A stretch of DNA of 64,000 nt from Aldehydirespirator sp965220645 (GTDB taxonomy: Bacteria > Actinomycetota > Acidimicrobiia > Acidimicrobiales > Aldehydirespiratoraceae): contig OZ244836.1 of NCBI GenBank assembly GCA_965220645.1, positions 2,170,001 to 2,234,000 on the forward strand, in the 5' to 3' direction. The position numbers and the translations under genes are program-made. Shown here in pieces: positions 51,221 to 59,545 of the stretch. The notes beneath the pieces are model-generated. The model was given only the letters and a program-made list of their open reading frames with translations. It made no database searches and was not told the origin of the DNA. The first letter of the stretch is position 1, and the number at the start of each line of letters is the position of its first letter.

Positions 51221-51985
51221 CCCTCCAGGAATTCCAGGGCGGTTCACAGCTCCAAGAACGCAGCCCGCCCGGCGAGAGACTTACTGCTATTATTGTCTGC
51301 CTCCAACTGCCATTATCGTCTCCCCCGTGGCGGGCAGCCCGTGGCCATAGTTCTTGCCTTGGCTCATCGGGTCTCCATCGTCGTCTCCGGGTCCTGTGTG
51401 AATTCAATCAGATCGGCGCCCGCACTATGGTTGGCCCATCGCGAGCCCCCGTGGGGTCGGTGCGGGATCACAAACACCGAGGTCAGAGCGTTGCCCTGCA
51501 CCGGGGTTGGAACGGATGTGGCCTGATTCTGGAACGCCTTTCTGGCTGCAGAGCGCAAAACCCGAGGTTAAAGGCATGATTCTGTTGCCAGCGGTTATGT
51601 AGCCGCGCGGTCGGTCTGGCCTAGCCGCCGAGATGCAACTTCGGCACTCATTTTCACGCCCCGAGCGCTCCTAGTTGGTGCCGAACTAGAGTCTGCAACT
51701 GCTCGCCCAAGGCCTCCGCCGCTGAGTGAGTCGCCGAGTTTGCGGGCCGGGGGTCAGGCGGGCTTGGGGTGTCTCTAGCGGCGCCAGATTGCGAGCACGT
51801 CGGAGAAGCTGATGAGTCCCTGGCTGACGACCGTGCTCTTTATGGGCTCGACTTTGGAAAGATCGGGGTGTGCTTCGGAGCTGACCTTGATGCTGTAACT
51901 GTACATTCGTATCAAGGCCACGTCACTGATCGGTTATGTCGCCTTGGCCTTACCGTTCGGTGACATGGGTTGTAGGATGGGGGGT
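51221..51985. other. 765-bp stretch with no recognisable gene
   Basis: Lower GC in parts (ACTGCTATTATTGTCTG). The minus frame 51364-51558 (NALTSVFVIPHRPHGGSR) and plus frame 51769-51963 (SLADDRALYGLDFGKIG) are open but short, without start signals or known motifs. I see neither an RNA gene nor a clear terminator. Confidence 0.4.
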
Positions 51986-51988
51986 GTG
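51973..51988 (+). promoter_or_regulatory. Leaderless promoter of hipBA
   Basis: TAGGAT at 51973-51978, then seven bases and GTG at 51986. No Shine-Dalgarno precedes the GTG. HipB proteins repress their own promoter, so operators are expected nearby, but I see no clear dyad. Confidence 0.45.
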
Positions 51989-52291
51989 GCCCACGCGAGC
52001 GATGAACGCCCCACGCTGCGGCACATGCGCAGGCCTCACGAGATTGGCGTTGCGCTGCGCGCTGCACGCGAGGGGCTGGGACTGACCCAGGCCGAGGTTG
52101 CCTCGGCCGCGGGAGTCTCGCGCAAGTGGCTATCCGAGGCCGAGAGCGGCAAGGCCGCGGTGAGCCTGGGCCTGGTGCTGGGGGTGCTCGACGTGTTGGG
52201 ATACGAGGTGGAGTTCGTGCCGCAGCCGGACGATTTTGACCTTGAAGCACATCTCGATCATCTCGGCTCAACCAACGACGACCAATGGTGA
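51986..52291 (+). CDS. hipB: HipB-like antitoxin (XRE helix-turn-helix)
   Basis: 101 residues from GTG 51986. IGVALRAAREGLGLTQAEVA and SAAGVSRKWLSEAESGKAAV form the HTH-XRE domain; the tail YEVEFVPQPDDFDLEAHLDH is typical of HipB proteins paired with HipA. Overlaps the hipA start by seven bases. Expected to neutralise HipA and repress the operon. Confidence 0.88.
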   Translation: MAHASDERPTLRHMRRPHEIGVALRAAREGLGLTQAEVASAAGVSRKWLSEAESGKAAVSLGLVLGVLDVLGYEVEFVPQPDDFDLEAHLDHLGSTNDDQW

Positions 52292-53754
52292 ATCTCGACG
52301 TGCTCATAGAGGGCCGCCTCGCCGGTACTTTGGACCTACCGGAGTCCGGATGGCCGCGGTTGCGCTACAACGACGCATACGCCCAGGCGGACTCTGCGAC
52401 ACCGCTGTCGACACTGTTCGTGCCCGAGCGGACCGAGCACTCCGGCGGAGCCCTGGCGAATTGGCTGGTTGGGCTACTGCCCGACGACGACCGTGTGCTC
52501 GACTCGATGCGGGAGCGTTACGGCACCCACAAGTCGCGTCCGTTAGACCTGCTCAGAACGCCGATCGGGGAGGACTGCGCCGGCGCGGTGCAGTTCTGCC
52601 CGCCCGAGCGCACCGATGACTTGGTGGCTGGCCGGGGCGGGCTGCATCCCCTCAGCGATGACCAGTTGATTGAGTGTCTTGAAGAGATCCGCCGTGATCC
52701 CGCCTACAGGCCCGATGGATACGACCCGGCCGGAGGTTTCAGCCTCGCTGGAATGCAGCCCAAGATCGCTCTGCGCCGTACCCCGTCGGGCTGGGCGCTG
52801 CCGTGGGGTGCCGAGCCGACAAGCCACATCATCAAGATCACCCGCCAAGAGCCCTACGCGCACGAGGCGCTGATGGAACATGTGACGATGGCCACGGCCC
52901 GCCGCCTCGGCCTGCGGGTCCCCCCAACAGGCGTGATCCGCAGTGGCGACCTAGAGGCGATCGTGGTCACTCGATACGACAGGACACTTCGCGGTGGGCG
53001 GCTGGTGCGCATCCATCAAGAGGATCTCTGCCAAGCGTCGGGGCTGCACCCCGACTACAAGTACCAGCGCGACGGGGGCCCCTCCCCAACAGAGGCGGCA
53101 TCGCTACTGAGGCGGGTAGTCGGGGCATCCGGGGCCGCCGCGGCCGTCGACCAGTTGCGGGACCTGCTGATCCTGCAGTGGTTGGTGGTCCACAACGACG
53201 CCCACTCCAAGAACTTCTCGATCCTGCTCGCCGGCGGCAACCGGGCCCTCGCCCCGCTTTACGACGCCTGCACCTGGCTGCCGTACCGGCGACGGACTCC
53301 GATACCCAAGCTGCGGATAGCCATGAAGATCGGACGCGACTACCGCATCAGCACCGCCGACCGTGCCGAAGCGCTCATCCGCTTGGCGGACGCGCTGGGT
53401 CTCGGCAAGCCCGCCACAGCCCGGCGCTTCGAGGAGCTCGCAGCCGGGCTCCCCGACGCGCTGCACCACACGGTGGCATCGCTGCCCGTGGAGGACCAGG
53501 ACCGCCCAATCGTCGCCGACTACATCATCGAGCAGACGCAGCGAGCACAACGCTGCGAGCAGATCGCCGAGACCGCAGTCAGACGGGCAGCACCACGGCG
53601 CGCCGCGCCTCGCATCCACCCCGGCGCGCCGCCGAAGCTGCAGGCGACGACCTGCCAGCATCCCTGCCCAACCAAAGGCGGCAAGCCGTGCGGGAAACCC
53701 ATCGGTCCTTCAGGCCGCTGCGGCGTGCCCTCACACGACCGGCGTCGCTCCTAG
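52285..53754 (+). CDS. hipA: HipA-like serine/threonine kinase toxin with cysteine-rich tail
   Basis: 489 residues. N-terminal couple domain (GALANWLVGLLPDDDRVLDS), glycine-rich region GFSLAGMQPKIALRR, ATP-lysine region SHIIKITRQEPY, catalytic loop LVVHNDAHSKNFSILLA (H-N-D-x-H-x-K-N) and the metal-binding aspartate in LAPLYDAC. HipA phosphorylates glutamyl-tRNA synthetase and induces growth arrest. Unusual is a C-terminal extension of about 60 residues with an Arg/Ala/Pro linker and five cysteines (CQHPCPTKGGKPCGKPIG, GRCGVPSH), a likely zinc-binding knot not part of standard HipA. Confidence 0.9.
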   Translation: MVNLDVLIEGRLAGTLDLPESGWPRLRYNDAYAQADSATPLSTLFVPERTEHSGGALANWLVGLLPDDDRVLDSMRERYGTHKSRPLDLLRTPIGEDCAGAVQFCPPERTDDLVAGRGGLHPLSDDQLIECLEEIRRDPAYRPDGYDPAGGFSLAGMQPKIALRRTPSGWALPWGAEPTSHIIKITRQEPYAHEALMEHVTMATARRLGLRVPPTGVIRSGDLEAIVVTRYDRTLRGGRLVRIHQEDLCQASGLHPDYKYQRDGGPSPTEAASLLRRVVGASGAAAAVDQLRDLLILQWLVVHNDAHSKNFSILLAGGNRALAPLYDACTWLPYRRRTPIPKLRIAMKIGRDYRISTADRAEALIRLADALGLGKPATARRFEELAAGLPDALHHTVASLPVEDQDRPIVADYIIEQTQRAQRCEQIAETAVRRAAPRRAAPRIHPGAPPKLQATTCQHPCPTKGGKPCGKPIGPSGRCGVPSHDRRRS

Positions 53755-53888
53755 GGCAGGGTGTGGGTGCCCAATACTCGGTCGTGTGCGCTGACCGGGC
53801 ATGATGCGCTTGCATCGCTGGGTCCAGCCGATGACTACACGCATGGTGCTTTCTAGTTTCGTCGTTGAGTGTGGTCGTGCTGTTTGTT

Positions 53889-55178
53889 CTAGGCGGTTGG
53901 GTCGATGAGGCGGCCCACGAACAGCAGCGCTGCGGTGTCTTGGTGGGTGATGGCCCACAGGAATGGCCGGTCCGCGACGATGGTGAGATCGGCTGGGGGA
54001 GGTCCGGACTCGGCGAAGACCATGGATGTGGCTGCGGCTGCCTCGGTGCCTTTTTCGTCGACGATGACTTTGGCGCCGTGGAGCGCGGCAGTGATGAAGA
54101 TGCCGGGCGCGATGTTGTCGAAGCCGGCACCGGCGCAGAACCCCTGTGGGCAGAGCCATTCGAACAGGTCCGCAGGCGGCAGAGTCTGTTCCCACTTGGG
54201 CATGGTGACGTCGACCAGGCCGGTCTGCGCGGCATCCGACAGCCCGGTCAGTGCCTCGGCGTCGAGCGATCCCTCGACGGCTGCGAGCCCGGCGGGGTCG
54301 CGGGGGACGATGAGCCACATGGCCAGCTCGCTGCCCTTGTAGAGGAGTTCCACCGCGTCGGCATCGTCGAGCCGGACGAATCGACGGCTCACCGGTTCCG
54401 TATCGCTCATGAACGGCACCGTCACCGACTGGTTGTCGCCGGTGGTGAACTGGCCGTCGCGGGTCCGTACGGGCAGGAACGGCCATAGCCAGTCGGCCTT
54501 CAGATACACCGTGTTGACGAGGATCAGCTCCTGGCCTTGGACGACGGCTTCGTTGACGATGGTGGGGATGAGTCCTCGGGTCTTGGCGGATACCCATGAG
54601 TTGATGGTGGCGGCCGCGGCGGCGCCGTCGTCGGTGTCGACTGGCTGGGCCACCGCGCCGTAGTGGGTGGCGGCGCTGTGCACGAAATCGTCCAGCATCG
54701 AGAATCCGTCGTCGGGGAACAAGCGGTTGGCCACCTCCAAGGTGGTGGACCCCACCGAGGCTTCGGCCAGGCTGAGATCGACAGCGTTGGCGGCGCTGTG
54801 GACACCAACTTCAGGGAAGCCGAAGATCTCATCGAGCACCGCCCCGGAGTCAGGCGATGCCCCGGCCCGGCTCAAGCTGAAGGCCACGCCGATGCTCACC
54901 GGGCTCGACACCGCGTTGCCCTTCAAGTGACGATGGAAGGCCCAGCCGGCTGCGTTGATACCGGCCACCCAATCCGCCACCGGGGCTTGGGGACTAGCCG
55001 GCAGCCGATCAACCACCAACTCCGGGGCTGTCGTGGTCGTGGTGGTCGTCTCCGGTGCCGGGGCTCCGGCCGGTTCAGTGGCAGCCGGCGGCTCCGGGGC
55101 TGTCGTGGTCGTGTCTGAGGAACCGCAGGCTGCCGCGATCAAGCACACCACGACCAGGAATCTGAGCAGCTTGGTCAC
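53889..55178 (-). CDS. Lipoprotein serpin (serine protease inhibitor)
   Basis: 429 residues from GTG 55178; TTG 55208 is another in-frame start. Signal peptide with lipobox VCLIAAACGSS, then a Thr/Pro/Ala-rich stalk, then a complete serpin fold: NAVSSPVSIGVAFSLSRAG, ELILVNTVYLKADW, and the reactive-centre hinge VDEKGTEAAAATSMVFAESG followed by DRPFLWAITHQDTAALLFVG. The small residues of the hinge fit an inhibitory serpin. Expected to sit on the cell surface and trap external proteases. Converges with hipA. Confidence 0.93.
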   Translation of the reverse strand: MTKLLRFLVVVCLIAAACGSSDTTTTAPEPPAATEPAGAPAPETTTTTTTAPELVVDRLPASPQAPVADWVAGINAAGWAFHRHLKGNAVSSPVSIGVAFSLSRAGASPDSGAVLDEIFGFPEVGVHSAANAVDLSLAEASVGSTTLEVANRLFPDDGFSMLDDFVHSAATHYGAVAQPVDTDDGAAAAATINSWVSAKTRGLIPTIVNEAVVQGQELILVNTVYLKADWLWPFLPVRTRDGQFTTGDNQSVTVPFMSDTEPVSRRFVRLDDADAVELLYKGSELAMWLIVPRDPAGLAAVEGSLDAEALTGLSDAAQTGLVDVTMPKWEQTLPPADLFEWLCPQGFCAGAGFDNIAPGIFITAALHGAKVIVDEKGTEAAAATSMVFAESGPPPADLTIVADRPFLWAITHQDTAALLFVGRLIDPTA

Positions 55179-55289
55179 AGCACATTGGACGCTACAGCAG
55201 CCCCTCAAGTTCCCGAAGCCGCCGACAAGAGCGCTCGTGCTCGCTGGGCGTCACGCGAAGGGGTGGCGATTGGCGGTTGAGTGCCGGTG

Positions 55290-55560
55290 TCAGCAGTGGG
55301 CTGTCAGCTCGGCTGTGGCGGTATCGGAAGGGGGTTGGAGCTTGGCCATGGAGTGCTCTGAGAGGTAGCGGCGGTCGCTGGCCTGCCATTCATCATGCAG
55401 GTCCGCGAGGATGGCGCCGACGAGTCGGATGGCTGAGGCCTCGTTGGGGAAGATCCCCACGACGCCTGATCGTCGCTTGATCTCTTTGTTGATGCGCTCA
55501 AGGAGGTTGGTGGACCAGATCTTCTGCCAATGCGCGTTCATCACTGCGCTATTACGACGT
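55290..55560 (-). pseudogene. IS256-family (Mutator) transposase C-terminal remnant
   Basis: The frame reads WQKIWSTNLLERINKEIKRR, then SGVVGIFPNEASAIRLVGAI and LADLHDEWQASDRRYLSEHS, the conserved C-terminus of IS256 transposases. The N-terminal DDE part is missing; upstream of 55560 the sequence is unrelated. Similar 18-base strings at 55541 and 55594 (TCACTGCGCTAT) may be traces of an element end. Confidence 0.85.
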
Positions 55561-55625
55561 CCGCTCATGCGCAGAAGTGACCAGAACGGCATGGGTCACT
55601 GCGCTATAGCGACATTTGACCCAGA

Positions 55626-55663
55626 TTGCAGTTGTTCATCAATGTTGTATCATTTCGTGTATG
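55626..55663 (+). promoter_or_regulatory. Leaderless promoter before the frameshifted gene at 55661
   Basis: -35 TTGCAG (55626-55631), 16-base spacer, -10 TATCAT (55648-55653), then seven bases to ATG 55661. No Shine-Dalgarno. This is the most complete promoter in the region. Confidence 0.55.
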
Positions 55664-55980
55664 GCAACGGTCGGAGAGGCTCATACCCCGGCACGCAACG
55701 GCCGCGGTGCTCGAAGCTCGGCCCCCGTCTGACGGACTTGGTCGTGCCCTGGCGGGGAATCCTTGAGGGTGACACCAAGCCCCAGCACGCCCGGCAGGTG
55801 TACGTGTCGTCCTATGCGCTGTCACTGGGGGCTCTCTGCTTCGCCGGGGGTGCGGCTCGTACCGGGCACGACGACCCGAGTAGCTCTTGGACCGAGATCC
55901 TGGATGGCCTGGCCGAGATCGACTGGCGAAAGACCAACCGCGACTCGCAGTGCAGGGCCCACAGCCATGTCTGGTCTTGA
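55661..55980 (+). pseudogene. Frameshifted gene remnant, possibly DGQHR/DndB-like
   Basis: ATG 55661 opens MATVGEAHTPARNGRGARSS and stops at about 55731. In another frame the sequence continues TDLVVPWRGILEGDTKPQHA, RQVYVSSYALSLGALCFAGG and ILDGLAEIDWRKTNRDSQ. The IDW-x-x-TN ending recalls the last part of DGQHR-domain (DndB-like) proteins of DNA phosphorothioation and defence loci, but the match is by eye. Only a fragment of such a protein (about 370 residues) would be present. Confidence 0.35.
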
Positions 55981-56067
55981 CAGGCTCGCTCTGTTCATCG
56001 ACTCGCCGGTAGCTATACAACCGTGGTTGCATTGCCCGCCTTGATCTGTTAGAAATCAATCAATCTT

Positions 56068-56118
56068 CCCCGTCGTCCACCATCGCTTGTCGGTGGTGCA
56101 CTGGCGGGGCTTTTCTTT
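56068..56118 (+). terminator. Rho-independent terminator
   Basis: Nested stems CCCCG...CGGGG and CCACC...GGTGG between 56068 and 56109, followed by TTTTCTTT (56111-56118). Orientation fits the end of the plus-strand remnant at 55661-55980. Confidence 0.65.
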
Positions 56119-56176
56119 GCCACCTCTCATGAGACGACGAACAGCATCTGCCCCTGTTCAGGAGCGCGGTTCGCTC

Positions 56177-56302
56177 TCAGTGATCCCAGAGCCAGTCCAG
56201 GTCAGCAAACGCGAGCCCTTGGCCGAAGTTGTCGATCGTGTCGCGCACGTTGAGGATGAGGCACTCGCCTGCGAAGTTGGCGATCTCGCGATTGGTGATC
56301 AC
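56177..56302 (-). pseudogene. AbiEii-like remnant coupled to the AbiEi fragment
   Basis: GTG at 56302 overlaps the AbiEi fragment stop (GTGA). It reads MITNREIANFAGE, a typical AbiEii N-terminus, then CLILNVRDTIDNFGQGLAFA and DLDWLWDH-stop, which resembles a C-terminal end. About 200 residues with the nucleotidyltransferase core are missing. The first codons are in the long repeat; the rest is unique to this copy. Confidence 0.5.
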
Positions 56303-56724
56303 GCCGACACGTCTGCGTTGATGCGCAGGCCCCACCGGGTCGACCGCGGGCCTGCTGGGGGCAGGGACGGGTCGAGTAGTGGAAATCCAGAGGTCAAGGG
56401 CCGATCGATCGCCGCGGTGTCATGGCCCAGCATCTCCAGGAGGTGTCCGAGCCTCTTGATCGCCGCGCCATTGTCCAGCCGTTCAACGGCACCGACCAGC
56501 TCCTCGAGCTTGGCGACTGACAGCAGCGAGTCGAGGATTTCCATCGTGTGGCGGATGCCCCCGCCCAGTGCCGGGTCCGACAGCATGTCGGCGACCGTCC
56601 GCTCGCGACCGGACACGTTGACCTTCCGGTCGCCCCGCCACTCTCCAACGAGTCCCCACTCAAGGAGATCGGCCCCGACATGATGAACCAGATAGCTGGC
56701 GCCGGCGAGCTCCTGGCGGACATC
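56299..56724 (-). pseudogene. AbiEi-like antitoxin C-terminal fragment (copy 2)
   Basis: Same sequence as 50253-50678, offset 6046: open from the codon after TAG, carrying SGRERTVADMLSDPALGG and DNGAAIKRLGHLLEMLG. N-terminal DNA-binding half absent. Here it retains the start of its AbiEii partner (56302). Confidence 0.65.
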
Positions 56725-56874
56725 CTAAGTCCAATACTTACTGCCTGAGTGGAATATCTGGCTTTGCGTTGTCTCTCTGGCCTGCCCAGCCTTCAGCGGC
56801 CGGCTCGTCTGGGACCGCGGCTCATCCGGTCGAGGCTCGTGGTTGCGGCGTTTTGAGCCCTGCGACGGAGAGTT

Positions 56875-58590
56875 TCACGCCTCGATGTTGATCCAGTTCG
56901 ATTTCTTGCCCTCTCCGGCGCCGTTGACCGCCGCCGCCCGGTACCGGTACTCCGCTCCCGCCTGTGCCTCGTCATCGGTGTAGGACATTTCCTCGCCGGT
57001 CGCCTCGATGGTGGCGTGCCTCGTCATCGGTCGTCCGTTCATGCTTCCGTTCTGGAGTTCGCCCCGGTAGATCACGTAGTGGGTGACGGTGGAACCGGGA
57101 GGGGCGTCCCACGCCAGCTCGATGCCCTGCGCCGATGCTTTGCCCTCCAGGTCTTGGGGCCTGTCAGGCTCGACCGTCGCCACCGTGGGCGCCACCGTGG
57201 GCGCCACCGTGAATGAGACCTCAAGAGACCCGAGCACCTCGTCGTCCTCGGTGTGGGCCGTGGCCTTGAGGGTGTAGCTCCCGACCGGCAGGTTCTCGCC
57301 GTCAAGGGCATCGTCGCCCTCGTCGCCGTGCAGGGAGTAGGGCGCGGCGTCATCGGTCCGGTCCGCCCTCTTCTCCCCGGAGGGTTCCAGGGTGAGTTCC
57401 AGCACCACGCGGTGGATACCCGCGTCGGACTCGGTATCGGCCCGGATGCCGTATGTGCCGTTCTGCGGGTCGCCCAGGGTCAGCGTGCCGCCGTGCGTCC
57501 ACTCCTGCCACGTATCGTCGTCCCCCGGCGTGCTGCCGTCAGTCTGGTGCTTCCATAGAACGGCCTGGTCAGTGTCGGCGGCGTTCACCAGCGTGAACCC
57601 GGTCAGCGGCCCCGCTTCCGACTCCACCGCTGCGGTGGGGGCGCTGGGCAGCGTCTCGGGGTTGCCGGCGTTGTCGGTGAAGGTGACCGTCACGGTGATG
57701 GTGGTGCCTTCGTCGGCGTCGGTCAGGGTGTAGGCGGAGCCGGTGGCTGCTGCGATGGCCGTGTGGGTGCCGCCGCTGCTTCTGGCCCACTGGTAGGCGA
57801 AGCCGGGGTTGGTCAGGCCGTCTTCGTCGGCGATGGCCGACGTGCTTGCGGTGAGGGTCTGGCCGACCTGGGCTGTGCCTTCGATGGTGGGCGCGCCGGT
57901 GGCGTCGCTGTTCGGTTTGGCCGCTACTGCTGCGGTGGGGGCGCTGGGCAGCGTTTCGGGGTTGCCGGCGTTGTCGGTGAAGGTGACCGTCACCGTGATG
58001 GTGGTGCCTTCGTCGGCGTCGGTCAGCGTGTAGGTGGAGTTGGTTGCTCCTGCGATGGCCGTGTGGGTGCCGCCGTCGCTTCTGGCCCACTGGTAGGCGA
58101 AGCCGGGGTTGGTCAGGCCGTCTTCGTCGGCGATGGCCGACGTGCTTGCGGTGAGGGTCTGGCCGACCTGGGCTGTGCCTTCGATGGTGGGCGCGCCGGT
58201 GGCGTCGCTGTTCGGCTTGGCCGCTACTGCTGCGGTGGGCGTGCTGGGCAGCGTTTCGGGGTTGCCGGCGTTGTCGGTGAAGGTGACCGTCACGGTGATG
58301 GTGGTGCCTTCGTCGGCGTCGACCAGGGTGTAGGTGGAGCCGGTTGCTGCTGTGGGGCCGAAGACGCCGCAGACGGCGAGGCGGCTGTTGTGGGCGTTGG
58401 CCCCAATGGCGGTGTGGCTGCACAGGGGTCTCGGGGTCTTCAGCGCTGCCACCGTGAAGCACGACAACGTCGAGAAAGGGCTCTCGCAGGTGAACGGCAG
58501 ACGCGAAGTGGGCTGGCGAAACGGGGCGCGGGCGGCCCTGAGGTCAGTGGGCGCTGTGGTGAACCCGCAGGGCTGGCCCACACGGCCCAA
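56875..58590 (-). CDS. Ig-like/fibronectin-III repeat surface protein, 5' truncated
   Basis: Open for 571 codons. From the N-terminus: about 80 unrelated residues, then two and a half bacterial-Ig-like modules of 100 residues (YTLTDADEGTTITVTVTFTD, APTIEGTAQVGQTLTAST, GFAYQWARSDGG), a 150-residue beta domain (THGGTLTLGDPQNGTYGIRA, VLELTLEPSGEKRADRTDD), and a C-terminal fibronectin-III domain. The Ig homology begins abruptly at about 58355, so the original start and signal peptide are lost. No cell-wall anchor follows. Likely an adhesin or polymer-binding secreted protein before truncation. Confidence 0.6.
   Translation of the reverse strand: MGRVGQPCGFTTAPTDLRAARAPFRQPTSRLPFTCESPFSTLSCFTVAALKTPRPLCSHTAIGANAHNSRLAVCGVFGPTAATGSTYTLVDADEGTTITVTVTFTDNAGNPETLPSTPTAAVAAKPNSDATGAPTIEGTAQVGQTLTASTSAIADEDGLTNPGFAYQWARSDGGTHTAIAGATNSTYTLTDADEGTTITVTVTFTDNAGNPETLPSAPTAAVAAKPNSDATGAPTIEGTAQVGQTLTASTSAIADEDGLTNPGFAYQWARSSGGTHTAIAAATGSAYTLTDADEGTTITVTVTFTDNAGNPETLPSAPTAAVESEAGPLTGFTLVNAADTDQAVLWKHQTDGSTPGDDDTWQEWTHGGTLTLGDPQNGTYGIRADTESDAGIHRVVLELTLEPSGEKRADRTDDAAPYSLHGDEGDDALDGENLPVGSYTLKATAHTEDDEVLGSLEVSFTVAPTVAPTVATVEPDRPQDLEGKASAQGIELAWDAPPGSTVTHYVIYRGELQNGSMNGRPMTRHATIEATGEEMSYTDDEAQAGAEYRYRAAAVNGAGEGKKSNWINIEA
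57640..58345 (-). repeat. 300-bp tandem modules encoding Ig-like domains
   Basis: The string GTTGCCGGCGTTGTCGGTGA recurs at 57661, 57961 and 58261, exactly 300 bases apart, with near-identical surroundings. Each unit encodes 100 residues (VTFTDNAGNPETLPSAPTAA...). The low divergence points to recent unequal crossing-over or gene conversion. Confidence 0.92.
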
Positions 58591-59163
58591 GCCGATGCCG
58601 CGCCCGCCCGCTGTCGCGGCCTACACGCACCGAGAGCAGGCCAGGTTCATCGATGCTGCCGCCCTGTCGGGATTTGAGAACCCCGAGGGGCGTCGTTGGA
58701 TCGTGGGCGCCAGCATCGGTGCCGGGTTGAACGGCCCCGAACTCACCGCGGCAGAGATCGGCGATCTCCGCGATATTGGCCGTGGTCGCCTCGCTGTGCA
58801 GGTTCGGGGCCGTTCAACCCGCGGCTGGTGCCCATCCGAGGCTGCTGCACCGACCTCGTGCGCCAGGCCGTGAGCCTTGTGGAACAGCGACCGCCACAAG
58901 CAAGCCGACGGTTCGTCCTCGCGCGCCACGGCAATGCCAGCACCCACCTCGCGAACAAGGTGACCATCGGCCGCAACCGCGGCTTGTCACTGCCACGCGC
59001 TCGCAACACATGGCTGACCGCTCACCTACAAGCGGAAACGCCGCTGCTCGCGTTGAACGAAATCGCTCGTCCGGTATCGGCGGTGACCCTCAACGACCTT
59101 CTCGCCGAAGCCGCACCCACCATCAGCGCCGAGCAGGCAGCCGCCAAGGGGCTGCGGGCGTGA
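58560..59163 (+). pseudogene. Tyrosine-recombinase-like integrase with frameshift
   Basis: First frame: PAVAAYTHREQARFIDAAAL, GRRWIVGASIGAGLNGPELT, IGRGRLAVQVRG; a +1 shift at about 58815 leads to RLVPIRGCCTDLVRQAVSLV and RARNTWLTAHLQAETPLLAL. The layout is that of the catalytic half of integrases. However, the first arginine position reads GLNGPEL and no terminal tyrosine is seen, so it was probably inactive or divergent even before the shift. It ends with a GTGA overlap onto the next frame. Confidence 0.5.
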
Positions 59164-59545
59164 GCCGCCGCGCCGAGCACCGCCGCAACGGCCGCGAGAC
59201 GGCGCGGCGCTGCCTGACCGTCTCAGACGTGTTCCGCATCAACAGCATGCGGCACCTTCCCGAGGACCATCCCAGCCGCGGCCTGCGCGAACAGGAGGGC
59301 AAGCCGCGGCGACCCCGCATGGCCTTCCCCATCCTCACCAAACCAGAACAGGCCTGGCGCTACTTGCGGGTCATTCGCGCCAGCCCCGAAGCACAGAAGC
59401 TCATCAAGTGGCTGCGCTCACATCCAGGCCTACCGGCGACATGCACGCCCGAGGTGATCTTGCTGGCAATGTGCCTTGCAGCGGAGATCACGGGCCGATA
59501 CCTCAGAAGCGATCTGTGCAGGATCATGCCCGCATCGCTGGGCTC
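59160..59545 (+). pseudogene. Transposase-like N-terminal fragment
   Basis: GTG 59160 overlaps the integrase stop. The frame reads SRRAEHRRNGRETARRCLTV, PILTKPEQAWRYLRVIRASP and TPEVILLAMCLAAEITGRYL followed by RSDLCRIM. The helical TPEVILLAM...RYLRSDLCRI block is like the N-terminal region of some DDE transposases. The frame is interrupted at about 59530 by Rieske sequence. Together with the integrase it suggests a damaged mobile unit. Confidence 0.45.

Larger units (their letters stand above)
56289..58355. repeat. Long direct repeat, copy 2 (longer version)
   Basis: Contains the sequence of copy 1 (50243-51220) plus a 489-base internal segment and additional 300-base modules. The two direct copies enclose 51221-56288, including hipBA and the serpin gene, so recombination between them could delete about 6 kb. 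Confidence 0.88.

Noticed and set aside
53755..53888. Hairpin or small gene between hipA and the serpin
   Set aside because: No convincing dyad or frame; ordinary convergent gap.
57763..58677. Long plus-strand frame opposite the Ig-like modules
   Set aside because: Gly/Val-rich antisense shadow of a repetitive gene with no start signal.
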